A program made the position numbers and the translations under genes. From Ruegeria lacuscaerulensis (GTDB lineage: Bacteria > Pseudomonadota > Alphaproteobacteria > Rhodobacterales > Rhodobacteraceae), in the NCBI RefSeq assembly GCF_013031245.1, contig NZ_WPZL01000018.1, forward strand, positions 22,968 through 86,967: a stretch of 64,000 nucleotides of DNA, in the 5' to 3' direction. Below, in pieces: positions 44,233 to 53,004 of the stretch. Position 1 is the first letter of the stretch, and each line of letters starts with the position of its first letter. Below the pieces are notes generated by a model, which ran no database searches, was not told the origin of the DNA, and saw only the letters and a list, made by a program, of their open reading frames with translations.

Positions 44233-44717
44233 TGCCCAAACTTGACATTTCTCAAATCCCGTTTCAGGGCGGCTCGGGTTACCCCGGCAAGCTGGCCAAG
44301 GCAGGCGACGGCCGCTTTGTCCAGCGCATCGGCGACGCTGGCGGATTGACCCAGTACGGGGTCAACATCGTGAGGCTCGAACCCAACGGCATGTCCGCCC
44401 TGCGCCACTACCATTTGGAGCAGGACGAGTTCGCCATTGTCCTCAGTGGAACCTGCACGCTGATCGACGACGATGGAGAGCATGAATTGCAGCCCGGTGA
44501 CTGCGCCACATTCCCGGCAGGTGAGACCAACGGTCATCACCTTGTGAACAAGACCGATGCTCCCGCGACCTTTTTGGTGGTGGGCACACGGACCCCGACA
44601 GAAACCGCCTATTACAGCGATTTAGATATGATGGTGAAGTTTGATGCCGACGGCTTTCGCTTCACCCGCAAGGACGGCAGCCCGCTGACGGCTGACCAGA
44701 TTGGAGAAGACGAATGA
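44232..44717 (+). CDS. Cupin domain protein within the beta-oxidation operon
   Basis: A 161-residue single-cupin protein. Motif 1 is HYHLEQDEFAIVLSGTCTLI, with histidine and glutamate metal ligands, and motif 2 is PGDCATFPAGETNGHH. Cupins bind metals or small ligands; the function here is unknown. It overlaps the thiolase gene by one base and the fadJ-like gene by four, so it is firmly part of the operon and may protect or modify an acyl-CoA-derived metabolite. Confidence 0.88.
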   Translation: MPKLDISQIPFQGGSGYPGKLAKAGDGRFVQRIGDAGGLTQYGVNIVRLEPNGMSALRHYHLEQDEFAIVLSGTCTLIDDDGEHELQPGDCATFPAGETNGHHLVNKTDAPATFLVVGTRTPTETAYYSDLDMMVKFDADGFRFTRKDGSPLTADQIGEDE

Positions 44718-46915
44718 CCGAGTTTACTCTGACCAAAGACGCCGATGGTGTAGGCATCATCACTTGGGACGTACCCGGCAAAACCATGAACGTGATGTCC
44801 TTTGACGGGCTGGCGCAACTGAGCGACTGCATTGATCAGGCGCTGGCTGATGACGAGGTCAAAGGCATCATCATCACATCGGGCAAGGACGGCTCTTTCG
44901 CCGGCGGCATGGACCTGAACTTGCTGGCCGTGATGAAGGAACAGGCGGGCGACGATCCGGCCAAGGGTCTGTTCGAGGGCACGATGCAGATGCACGCCCT
45001 GCTGCGCAAAATCGAATTGGCCGGCATGGACCCAAAAACCAAGAAGGGAGGCAAACCGATTGCCACCGTTCTGCCCGGCACCGCTGCGGGCATCGGGATG
45101 GAACTGCCGCTGTCCACGCACCGTATCTTTGCCGCCGAGAACCCCAAGGCGAAATATGGCCTGCCCGAGATCATGGTCGGCATCTTCCCCGGCGCAGGCG
45201 GCACCACGCGCATGGTCCGCAAGGTCGGCGCGATTGGCGCGGCTCCGCTGTTGCTGGAAGGCAAGATGCTGGACGTGAAAAAAGCCAAGGGTGCAGGTTA
45301 CATCGACGAGATCGCGGCAGACCCGATGGCTGCGGCCAAAGAATGGGTGCTGAACGCCAAGGACGCTGATCTGGTCAAACCGTGGGACGCCAAAGGCTAC
45401 AAAATGCCGGGCGGTGCACCCTACCATCCTGCCGGCTTCATGAACTTCGTCGGAGCCTCGGCGATGGTGAATGGCAAAACTCAAGGTGCGTTCCCAGCCG
45501 CTAAGGCGCTCTTGAGCGCTGTTTATGAGGGGGCTCTGGTCGATTTCGACACCGCACTGAAGATCGAGGCGCGCTGGTTCACGTCCGTGCTGATGAACCC
45601 GTCCTCGGGTGCCATGATCCGGTCACTGTTCCTGAATAAGGAAGCGTTGGAAAAAGGTGCCGTGCGTCCGCAGGGCATTCCAGATCAATCGGTCAAGAAG
45701 ATCGGCGTTCTGGGTGCAGGCATGATGGGTGCAGGTATCGCGCTGGTGTCCGCACAGGCCGGCATGGAAGTGGTTCTGATCGACCGCGATCAGGAAGCCG
45801 CCGACAAGGGCAAGGCATACACCGAGACTTATCTGGACAAGGGAATCAAGCGAGGCAAGGTCACGCCTGAAAAGAAAGAGGCCATGCTGGCCCGCATCAC
45901 CGCAACGCCAGACCTGGAGAGCCTCAAAGGCTGCGACCTGATCATCGAAGCAGTCTTCGAGGATATGGGCGTGAAGGCTGAGATGACCCAAAAGGTCGAG
46001 GCGATCATCCCCGACGATTGCATCTTTGCGTCTAATACCTCGACGCTCCCAATCACCGATCTGGCCAAGGCGTCAGTACGTTCAGATCAGTTCATCGGCA
46101 TCCACTTCTTCTCGCCCGTCGAGAAGATGTTCCTGGTCGAGATCATCAAGGGCAAGGAAACCGGGGATCGTGCGGTCGCAAAGGCGCTGGACTATGTGCG
46201 CCAGATCCGCAAGACACCGATCGTGGTCAATGATGCGCGCTTCTTCTACGCGAACCGTTGCATCATCCCCTATATCAACGAGGGGGTGCGCATGATCGCC
46301 GAGGGCGTCAGCCCCGTGCTGATCGACAATGCCGCACGGCAACTGGGTTTCCCGGTTGGACCGATCCAGTTGACGGATGAGACCTCGATCGATCTGGGCG
46401 CCAAGATTGCGCGGGCAACCAAAGCTGCGATGGGCGATGCCTATCCGGAAAGCCCGGCGGATGATCTGATTTTCTGGATGGAGGAACAGGGTCGTCTGGG
46501 CCGCAAAGCAAATGCGGGCTTCTTCGACTATGACGACAAGGGCAAGCGCACCGAATACTGGAGGGGCCTGCAGGACAAGTATCCGTTGGCCGAAGATCAG
46601 CCTGACCTGATCGAGGTGCAGGAACGACTGATGTTCGCGCAGGTTCTGGAAGCAGTGCGTGCACTTGAAGAAGGTGTTCTGGAAGACATCCGTGAAGGCG
46701 ACGTCGGTGCCATTCTGGGTTGGGGCTTTGCGCCGTGGTCGGGTGGCCCGCTTAGCTGGCTGGACATCATCGGCGCGCCTTATGCGGCCGAGCGCTGCGA
46801 TCAACTGGCCGAGAAATACGGCGACCGCTTTGCCTGCCCGCCCCTGCTGCGTGAGATGGCCGAAGAGGGTCAGTCCTTTTACGGACGCTTCGGCCCCGAG
46901 GCGAAAGCGGCCTGA
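44714..46915 (+). CDS. fadJ: Bifunctional enoyl-CoA hydratase/3-hydroxyacyl-CoA dehydrogenase (FadJ/FadB type)
   Basis: The 733-residue trifunctional-type subunit hydrates enoyl-CoA and oxidises 3-hydroxyacyl-CoA. The N-terminal crotonase domain has FAGGMDLNLL, and both hydratase glutamates in GIGMELPLSTH and GLPEIMVGIFPGAGG. The dehydrogenase domain starts with IGVLGAGMMGAGIALVSAQA (about 327), continues with SNTSTLPITDLA and GIHFFSPVEKMFLVEI (catalytic histidine), and ends in the C-terminal helical domain. It overlaps the cupin gene by four bases and is followed by a terminator. Confidence 0.95.
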   Translation: MTEFTLTKDADGVGIITWDVPGKTMNVMSFDGLAQLSDCIDQALADDEVKGIIITSGKDGSFAGGMDLNLLAVMKEQAGDDPAKGLFEGTMQMHALLRKIELAGMDPKTKKGGKPIATVLPGTAAGIGMELPLSTHRIFAAENPKAKYGLPEIMVGIFPGAGGTTRMVRKVGAIGAAPLLLEGKMLDVKKAKGAGYIDEIAADPMAAAKEWVLNAKDADLVKPWDAKGYKMPGGAPYHPAGFMNFVGASAMVNGKTQGAFPAAKALLSAVYEGALVDFDTALKIEARWFTSVLMNPSSGAMIRSLFLNKEALEKGAVRPQGIPDQSVKKIGVLGAGMMGAGIALVSAQAGMEVVLIDRDQEAADKGKAYTETYLDKGIKRGKVTPEKKEAMLARITATPDLESLKGCDLIIEAVFEDMGVKAEMTQKVEAIIPDDCIFASNTSTLPITDLAKASVRSDQFIGIHFFSPVEKMFLVEIIKGKETGDRAVAKALDYVRQIRKTPIVVNDARFFYANRCIIPYINEGVRMIAEGVSPVLIDNAARQLGFPVGPIQLTDETSIDLGAKIARATKAAMGDAYPESPADDLIFWMEEQGRLGRKANAGFFDYDDKGKRTEYWRGLQDKYPLAEDQPDLIEVQERLMFAQVLEAVRALEEGVLEDIREGDVGAILGWGFAPWSGGPLSWLDIIGAPYAAERCDQLAEKYGDRFACPPLLREMAEEGQSFYGRFGPEAKAA

Positions 46916-46919
46916 TAAA

Positions 46920-46953
46920 AAAGCTGGCGCATGATCCTATGCGCCAGCTTTCT
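46920..46953 (+). terminator. Terminator after fadJ
   Basis: AAAGCTGGCGCAT (46920-46932) pairs with ATGCGCCAGCTTT (46939-46951) across a six-base loop, a 13-base-pair stem with A and T ends. It closes the beta-oxidation operon and may also serve the convergent Hint gene. Confidence 0.85.
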
Positions 46954-46976
46954 TACGTGTCAGTCGGACCAGCAGG

Positions 46977-47735
46977 TTAGATCATCGCGACTGGCCGCCC
47001 CGGGCGCCCCGGGCGACGGTTGCCTCTGATCGGCCTAATCGGGATGATCGGATGCTCCATAATCGGCGCAGGTAACGCACCCAGCGAATTCGCCAGAATG
47101 GAAATGTCCTGGCGGTGCGCGGTCTTACAGATCAACTCGGCGGCTGCTTCGCCTCCGATAACCTCGTAAGACGCATTTCCCGCAACATTTCGCGACCCGA
47201 AGCGACCGGAGGGGCAATATGCCCGAAACCCACCTTCGATATAGATCACTTCGTCCTGATCGAAAAACAGGGAGCAAATGTCAAAATAGGATGACGGTGT
47301 ATCAGAAGTGATCCGGAAAATACCGCTCAGCACTCTTGCAGGGACAACCGGCAGACTGACCGGAATGTTCGTCGGCGCGGGATCGAACTTGGTGTTGTCC
47401 AAAGCCACGCCCTGTTCTGGCATAAGCCAGACGGGACGTCCGTTATACACCGCGTGAGACGGCACGCGGACCGGCAAGTTTTCAACATTGGTTTCATTGG
47501 ACGGAACTACGATGCAGTCCGTAGCCACGCGGCAAACTTGTTGAAACCCATTGTCCAAAGTACGCACTTGATCGCCCGGAGAAAGCTCTTCGACCAATTT
47601 CCAGCCGCCTTTCGTCGCGACTTTGGTTCCATACACAAATCCACCTCTGCGCGCGTTCAACGCAACCTGAGGATCACCCTTCTCCGCGTAACCCGGACGC
47701 TTTGAAAAACCCAATACACTCTCTACTTTCACCAA
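46977..47735 (-). CDS. Hint-domain protein lacking the catalytic cysteine
   Basis: A 252-residue protein with a Hint (hedgehog/intein) module: FVYGTKVATKGGWKLVEELS, SPGDQVRTLDNGFQQV and VRVPSHAVYNGRPVWLMPEQ, followed by VIYIEGGFRAYCPSGRFGSR. Active Hint domains begin with cysteine at the position where this one has glycine (GGFVYGT), so self-cleavage is unlikely. The C-terminus is rich in arginine, glycine and proline (GNRRPGRPGRPVAMI). The start is GTG 47735 without a clear ribosome site, so the N-terminus is uncertain. Base composition looks lower in GC than its neighbours. Confidence 0.75.
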   Translation of the reverse strand: MVKVESVLGFSKRPGYAEKGDPQVALNARRGGFVYGTKVATKGGWKLVEELSPGDQVRTLDNGFQQVCRVATDCIVVPSNETNVENLPVRVPSHAVYNGRPVWLMPEQGVALDNTKFDPAPTNIPVSLPVVPARVLSGIFRITSDTPSSYFDICSLFFDQDEVIYIEGGFRAYCPSGRFGSRNVAGNASYEVIGGEAAAELICKTAHRQDISILANSLGALPAPIMEHPIIPIRPIRGNRRPGRPGRPVAMI

Positions 47736-48074
47736 GGAACGAACTCACTACTGACACACAAGAACTACGAAATACGATTAACACATGATGAATGATCAGG
47801 ACTTATTTTTGACACAATGAAGCCCAATTTGGCCCGCTAAAGCCTTAAATCTCAGCGCATTTCAGAACAACGCTACAGGCAGAGTCTCAATTAGTTGATA
47901 TTTGGAAACTATGGACGGTACGGCGGATCAACCTCATACCCGAATCTTCGAATAGTCGTTGATACATCTCGCCCCCTTCCGCGCGGGCACCTTAGCTTCG
48001 CGACAAACATCGCAAGAATGATCGCGCCGTGTCGGGGTTCGGAACGAACACGCAACAACAGCCGCACCGAGCTT
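47736..48074. other. Gene-free stretch between the Hint gene and the DMT transporter gene
   Basis: About 340 bases, AT-richer near the Hint gene. It lies upstream of that gene's GTG and downstream of the DMT transporter stop (both on the minus strand). The promoter of the Hint gene should be here, but I cannot point to convincing boxes. Short frames on both strands (such as 47909-48130) have no recognisable content. No tRNA, repeat array or insertion-sequence end was seen. Confidence 0.5.
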
Positions 48075-49010
48075 TCACACCGTGGCCTGCCGTTCTGTTG
48101 CCCGCCTGGATCGCCGGCCAAGCAGTGCACCAGCCGAGGCGATCAATCCGATCCCGGCGACCTGCATGACACCGATCGCCTGCCCGAGCGCGACCCAGGC
48201 GAATAGCGGGCCAAAAATCATCACCGAATATTCAAAAACGGCAACATACGAAGGCTCACCAATCTGATAGGCTTTGATCAGCATGAAGACAGCAATGGTC
48301 GACCCGACCGCCTGCACCACGATCCAGGGCAGCGCGGGTTGCATTTGCCAGACCCAACCTCGGGTCACAAACCCGTCTGGACCATCAGGAACCGACAACG
48401 GTAAGGCAGTGAACACCGCCAGGCCTATGGCCCCGGCCAACCCCAACGTGATGACCATGGCCGCCAACAGCGCTACGGTGCTTTCTTCGGAACAGTGGCT
48501 GCGCGTGATGATGGCGCCCAAGGCATAGAACAGTCCCCCGGCCACCGGCAGCAGCGTTTGGACATCGAATTCGTAGGGGTTGGGTTGCAATACCAAAAGG
48601 ATACCGGCGAATCCAATCAGGACCGCAAGTATGCGCCAGGGCCCGATGCTCTGCCCCAACGCAAGGGCTGAGATCAACAGCACGAAGATCGGCGACGTGA
48701 ACAGGCCAGCCAGCGCCTGTGCAATCGGCATCAGGGCCAGAGACGAAAAGTAGAACAGCATGGCCAGCGTGATCAGCACGCTGCGCAGGATGACCGGCAC
48801 AAGGCGTTTCGGACGCAGCCCGCCCAGACCCAGAAGCGACAGGCCGAAAACCAGCGGCAGCATCAGAAGGGCGCGGCTCATATGGAATTGCCACAACCCG
48901 ATATTTTCGGCCAGCAGGATCACCACATTGTCGACTATTCCGATGATCGCCATTGCACTGATCATCAGCACAGACGCCAAAATCGGTGAGGTCTGAGTGT
49001 CCGCCTGCAT
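48075..49010 (-). CDS. EamA/DMT superfamily transporter
   Basis: A 311-residue inner-membrane protein with ten predicted helices in two EamA repeats, the first about 12-140 and the second about 155-295. Typical blocks are FHMSRALLMLPLVFGLSLLG, LAGLFTSPIFVLLISALALG and YEFDVQTLLPVAGGLFYALG. Members export metabolites or take up small molecules; the substrate is unknown. The short basic tail GRRSRRATERQ ends the protein. Confidence 0.92.
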   Translation of the reverse strand: MQADTQTSPILASVLMISAMAIIGIVDNVVILLAENIGLWQFHMSRALLMLPLVFGLSLLGLGGLRPKRLVPVILRSVLITLAMLFYFSSLALMPIAQALAGLFTSPIFVLLISALALGQSIGPWRILAVLIGFAGILLVLQPNPYEFDVQTLLPVAGGLFYALGAIITRSHCSEESTVALLAAMVITLGLAGAIGLAVFTALPLSVPDGPDGFVTRGWVWQMQPALPWIVVQAVGSTIAVFMLIKAYQIGEPSYVAVFEYSVMIFGPLFAWVALGQAIGVMQVAGIGLIASAGALLGRRSRRATERQATV

Positions 49011-49085
49011 TCTGCGCCCCGGTTCTGAAAGGACACGGGCAAACTAAATACCCGCGTCATGGTATCCAGCACAATTTTCAAACAG

Positions 49086-49104
49086 GGCGCAACAGGTTTG
49101 CGCC
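49086..49104 (+). promoter_or_regulatory. Small hairpin upstream of the M48-like gene
   Basis: GGCGCAA (49086-49092) and TTGCGCC (49098-49104) form a seven-base-pair stem with a five-base loop about 54 bases before the proposed start at 49158. It could be an operator or a leader structure; no further evidence. Confidence 0.3.
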
Positions 49105-49157
49105 TTTGGAAATTACCATGCTAAGCTGAATCAAAATAATCACGAGCATACCTCACC

Positions 49158-50174
49158 TTGAAGACGGCACTGAAACAGTTCCAGCGGATCGAAGCGACCG
49201 GTCTGTGGCGATCCTCGCCTGACGTACAGCGGCGTGAGGTCGTGGTGTCGATTGGCGAAGCCACGCTAACAATCTCAGATTTCAATGAACAGGCTTTGAC
49301 GCATTGGTCTCTGGCGGCATTGGAACGTCAAAACCCGGGCGCGTACCCCGCCATTTTCAATCCGGACGGCGATCCGGATGAAACCCTGGAACTGGCAGAA
49401 ACCGAAACCACGATGATCGAGGCCATAGACCGGTTGCAACGCGCCATCGACCGGGCGCGGCCACATCCTGGCCGCTTGCGCTGGTTGAGCGTTGCGGGTG
49501 TCGTGGGCGCCGTTGCCGCGTTGTTGCTGCTTTGGATGCCTGCTGCTCTGCAAAACCATGTCGTCTCGGTCGTTCCCGATATCAAACGCCACGATATCGG
49601 CGATGCGATTCTGGATCGGATCGAACGGGTGTCAGGCCGGGCCTGTGCCACCGAGGATACTCAGGCAGTGCTTGAAAAACTCGCCGCACGAACCGGCGTG
49701 CAGGAGATCGTTATCCTGCCCGCCGGGGTGCAAAGCAGCCTCAGCCTGCCCGGCGGAATCTTTCTGCTCAACCGGTCTCTGGTAGAGGATCACGAAGACC
49801 CGACGGTCGCCGCCGGATACATCATCGCCGAGCGCGCGCGCTCCGAGGCGCAAGACCCATTGGACGACTTGTTGGACCGCACCGGAGCCACAGCAGCGTT
49901 CCGCCTGTTGACGACCGGAGAACTGACGCCCGAGATTGTCGATTCCTACTCTGAGCAGGTGTTGTCCGAACCGCGCCCTTCGGTGCCGGACGAAGATTTG
50001 CTGGCCATTTTCGCGCAAGTCGCGCTGCCGTCTACGCCTTATGCCTACGCGGTGGATGTCACTGGCGAGACAGTATTGGCCCTGATCGAGGCCGACCCTA
50101 TGGCGGGTCGCCCCCTGCAACAGGTACTGCCGGACCGCGATTGGGTTCGACTGCAGAACATCTGCGGCGAGTAA
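49158..50174 (+). CDS. Membrane-anchored M48-peptidase-like protein without the zinc motif
   Basis: The 338-residue product has a cytosolic N-terminal part, one transmembrane helix (about 110-130, WLSVAGVVGAVAALLLLWMP) and a C-terminal domain that runs like an M48 metallopeptidase: EIVILPAGVQSSLSLPGGIF, LLNRSLVEDHEDPTVAAGYI, then IAERARSEAQDPL. In active M48 enzymes the last block holds HExxH; here the histidines are absent, so it is a likely pseudopeptidase. The start is TTG 49158 with a weak ribosome site. Function is unknown; it stands alone, convergent with the nucleoside operon. Confidence 0.78.
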   Translation: MKTALKQFQRIEATGLWRSSPDVQRREVVVSIGEATLTISDFNEQALTHWSLAALERQNPGAYPAIFNPDGDPDETLELAETETTMIEAIDRLQRAIDRARPHPGRLRWLSVAGVVGAVAALLLLWMPAALQNHVVSVVPDIKRHDIGDAILDRIERVSGRACATEDTQAVLEKLAARTGVQEIVILPAGVQSSLSLPGGIFLLNRSLVEDHEDPTVAAGYIIAERARSEAQDPLDDLLDRTGATAAFRLLTTGELTPEIVDSYSEQVLSEPRPSVPDEDLLAIFAQVALPSTPYAYAVDVTGETVLALIEADPMAGRPLQQVLPDRDWVRLQNICGE

Positions 50175-50180
50175 GCCAGA

Positions 50181-50813
50181 TTACTTTGTCCCAAACATCC
50201 GGTCGCCAGCGTCACCCAAGCCGGGCATGATGTAGCCCTTGGAGTTCAGCTCGCGGTCCAGCGCTGCCGTCACGATATGGACGTCAGGATGCGCCTCTTT
50301 CATACGCTCCACTCCTTCGGGTGCCGCCAGCAGGCAGAGGAAGCGGATATCGGTGGCTCCGGCTTCTTTCAGCAGATCAATCGCCGCCGCCGAGCTGTTG
50401 CCGGTGGCCAGCATCGGATCAACGGCGATGACCAGACGATCCTTCAGCCCTTCAGGTGCCTTGAAGTAGTATTGTACCGGCTTCAGCGTCTCTTCATCGC
50501 GATAAAGCCCGACAAAGCCAACACGGGCCGAAGGGATTAACTCCAGCACCCCGTCCAGCATTCCGTTACCCGCCCGCAGGATCGAGACCAGCGCCAGTTT
50601 CTTGCCTGCCAGAATGGGGGCATCCATCTCTTCCATTGGTGTTTCAATGTGGCGGGTGGTCAGTTTCAGTTCGCGCGTAACTTCATAAGCCAGCAGCAAG
50701 GTGATTTCACGCAGCAACTGACGGAATACGGCGGTCGAGGTGCCCTTGTCCCGCATGAGCGTCAGTTTGTGCTGGACCAGCGGGTGGTCGACGACGGTCA
50801 GATGTTCGCTCAT
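50181..50813 (-). CDS. upp: Uracil phosphoribosyltransferase
   Basis: Upp converts uracil and PRPP to UMP. The 210-residue protein has the PRPP-binding motif [20 protein letters not shown] and the uracil-site C-terminus [19 protein letters not shown], both diagnostic. It is the last gene of the cdd-deoA-deoB-add-upp operon; its start overlaps the add stop by four bases. Confidence 0.97.
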   Translation of the reverse strand: MSEHLTVVDHPLVQHKLTLMRDKGTSTAVFRQLLREITLLLAYEVTRELKLTTRHIETPMEEMDAPILAGKKLALVSILRAGNGMLDGVLELIPSARVGFVGLYRDEETLKPVQYYFKAPEGLKDRLVIAVDPMLATGNSSAAAIDLLKEAGATDIRFLCLLAAPEGVERMKEAHPDVHIVTAALDRELNSKGYIMPGLGDAGDRMFGTK

Positions 50814-51796
50814 GTTCTCTCCAGTCTTTTCTTGACCCGCGCGCGGGTATCCTCATCACAAAAGGCCGCATTCAGGGCCGTGTCATTCAGGGCAGCGAAG
50901 TCCTCGGCATCCCAGCCAAAGGCATTGCCCAGCATCTCATATTCTCGCCGCATGGTGGTATGGAAAAACGGCGGGTCGTCGGTGGAAACGGTGACGTTGA
51001 CGCCATGGTCACGTAACCGCGCAATCGGGTGCGCGGTAAAATCGGGAAACAGCCCCAGTACCACGTTCGAGCCCGGGCAGACCTCGAGCGTGACCTCCCG
51101 GTCAATAAGCTCGCGGATCAGGTCGGCGTCTTCGATAGCGCGGACGCCATGACCGATCCGCTCGACGCCCAGCTCACGAACCGCTTCACGTACGCTTTCC
51201 GGCCCACCGAACTCGCCGGCATGGGTGGTCAATCGCAAACCTGCCTCACGCGCGCAGTCAAAGGCCCATTTGTAATCGCCCTGGGTGCCAATGGATTCAT
51301 TGCCGCCCATGCCAAACCCCGTGACCCATTCACCGGCGGTTTCGGCGGCGCAATTAGCACTGCGCTTTGCCTGTTCTGGTCCAAAGTGCCGGACACAAGT
51401 GACAACGCCGCGCAGCGTGATATCGAGCTTGCGTTCCGCCTCGTCCGCCGCGTCCTGAATGGCGTTCAGGTAATCCTTCCATGCGTGCAGGTCACCACCA
51501 CCACAGAAATCTGGGCTGAGGAATGTTTCGGAATACACCACGCCGTTTGCGGCGCTTTCCTCGAGGATCGCCAAGGTCAGACGGCGGAAGTCCTCGGGCG
51601 TCTTCAGGACTTCGCAGGCGGCCTCATAAACGCTGAGGAAATGCGCGAAATCGCGAAAGTCATATTTGCCATCGGGCGTGAATATCCCGCTCAGATCAAT
51701 ACGCTTTTCATGCGCAAGTTGACGGATGAATGCTGGCGGGGCTGCGCCTTCGTGGTGCAGGTGCAGTTCGATCTTGGGCAGTTCTGCGACGGTCAT
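50810..51796 (-). CDS. add: Adenosine deaminase
   Basis: The 328-residue zinc enzyme deaminates adenosine to inosine. Zinc and catalytic motifs are [16 protein letters not shown] (HxH), [26 protein letters not shown] and [10 protein letters not shown]. It is intermediate between classical adenosine deaminases and adenine-type members in length, and the GHG and SLDDP-like blocks favour adenosine. It overlaps upp and deoB by four bases each. Confidence 0.92.
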   Translation of the reverse strand: MTVAELPKIELHLHHEGAAPPAFIRQLAHEKRIDLSGIFTPDGKYDFRDFAHFLSVYEAACEVLKTPEDFRRLTLAILEESAANGVVYSETFLSPDFCGGGDLHAWKDYLNAIQDAADEAERKLDITLRGVVTCVRHFGPEQAKRSANCAAETAGEWVTGFGMGGNESIGTQGDYKWAFDCAREAGLRLTTHAGEFGGPESVREAVRELGVERIGHGVRAIEDADLIRELIDREVTLEVCPGSNVVLGLFPDFTAHPIARLRDHGVNVTVSTDDPPFFHTTMRREYEMLGNAFGWDAEDFAALNDTALNAAFCDEDTRARVKKRLERT

Positions 51797-53004
51797 AGAA
51801 AGTTCCTTCCCGACCCCTGTGCCGGAATGTTCAGATGGTGCGCGATGCTGGCGGCGACATCGGCGAAATTGACTGTGCCAATCTGGCCCGCACCCTGCCC
51901 GGCGATCAGCACGGGCACCTGCTCTCGCGTGTGGTCAGTTCCGATCCAACTGGGATCGTTGCCATGATCCGCGGTCAGCAACATCAGGTCGTCGGGGCGC
52001 AGCTTTTGAAGGATCGCTCCGATCTCGCGGTCGAACCATTCCAGAGCGCCAGCATAGCCGCTTATATCACGGCGGTGGCCATAGAGGCTGTCGAATTCAA
52101 CGAAATTTGCGAAAGTCAGGCTGCCCTCTTCTGCCTCATCGACGAGATCAGACAGGTGTACCATCAAATTAGCATCCGAGCCTTTGCGCAGTGAATCGAT
52201 CCCCTGCATCGAGAAGATGTCGCCGATCTTGCCCACCGCATGCACCGTGCGCCCCGCATCCTGCGCCCAATTGGTCAGAACCGGCGCGGGCTGCAGGATG
52301 GCGAAATCCTTGCGATTGGTGGTGCGGGTGAACCCGTCTTCGGGCGTGCCGACAAAGGGCCGCGCGATGACGCGCCCTACTTTCATCTCATGCAAGCGCG
52401 GCGCAAGCGACCGGCACATGTCCAGCAGACGGTCAAGGCCAAAGGTCTCCTCATGCGCCGCGATCTGGAACACGCTGTCGGCCGAGGTGTAGCATATCGG
52501 CCAGCCGGTCCGCATATGCTCCGCCCCAAGCTCGGCAATGATTGCTGTGCCCGAAGCATGGCAGTCGCCAAGGATACCGCCGGTACCAGCTGCCTCCGCT
52601 GCGGCGCGGTTCAGGTCCGCCGGGAAGGATGGCGTGGTGTCCGGGAAGTAATGCCAGTCCCACGGCACCGGCAACCCTGCCAACTCCCAATGGCCCGAGG
52701 GCGTGTCCTTTCCCGGCGAATGCTCGCGCGCGCTGCCCCAGAGGCCCGAAGGCGTTGCCGTCAATCCGGGCGTTTCCGCGCCAGAAGCCAGACGAGTGGC
52801 AGCGCCCAGCCCAAGCGCATCCAGATTGGGAAGATGCAGCGGCCCGGATCGCCCCTCTTCGGCTTTCCCTACGGCACACGCCTGCGCGATATGGGCCAGC
52901 GTGTTTGCGCCGGTATCAGGGATTTCGCCATTAAAGAATTGGTCTGCATCCGGTGCGCCGCCGATGCCGACCGAGTCCATCACAACAAGAAATGCGCGGG
53001 TCAC
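51793..53004 (-). CDS. deoB: Phosphopentomutase
   Basis: DeoB interconverts (deoxy)ribose 1-phosphate and 5-phosphate, linking nucleoside breakdown to central metabolism. The 403-residue alkaline-phosphatase-superfamily enzyme begins LVVMDSVGIGGAPDADQF with a metal aspartate, has IPDTGANTLAHIA carrying the phosphorylated threonine, and LTADHGNDPSWIGTDHTREQ with the C-terminal metal ligands. It overlaps deoA and add by four bases each. Confidence 0.96.
   Translation of the reverse strand: MTRAFLVVMDSVGIGGAPDADQFFNGEIPDTGANTLAHIAQACAVGKAEEGRSGPLHLPNLDALGLGAATRLASGAETPGLTATPSGLWGSAREHSPGKDTPSGHWELAGLPVPWDWHYFPDTTPSFPADLNRAAAEAAGTGGILGDCHASGTAIIAELGAEHMRTGWPICYTSADSVFQIAAHEETFGLDRLLDMCRSLAPRLHEMKVGRVIARPFVGTPEDGFTRTTNRKDFAILQPAPVLTNWAQDAGRTVHAVGKIGDIFSMQGIDSLRKGSDANLMVHLSDLVDEAEEGSLTFANFVEFDSLYGHRRDISGYAGALEWFDREIGAILQKLRPDDLMLLTADHGNDPSWIGTDHTREQVPVLIAGQGAGQIGTVNFADVAASIAHHLNIPAQGSGRNFL

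Noticed and set aside
47909..48130. A short minus-strand frame in the empty stretch after the Hint gene
   Set aside because: It overlaps the end of the DMT transporter gene, has no clear start signal and no recognisable motif.
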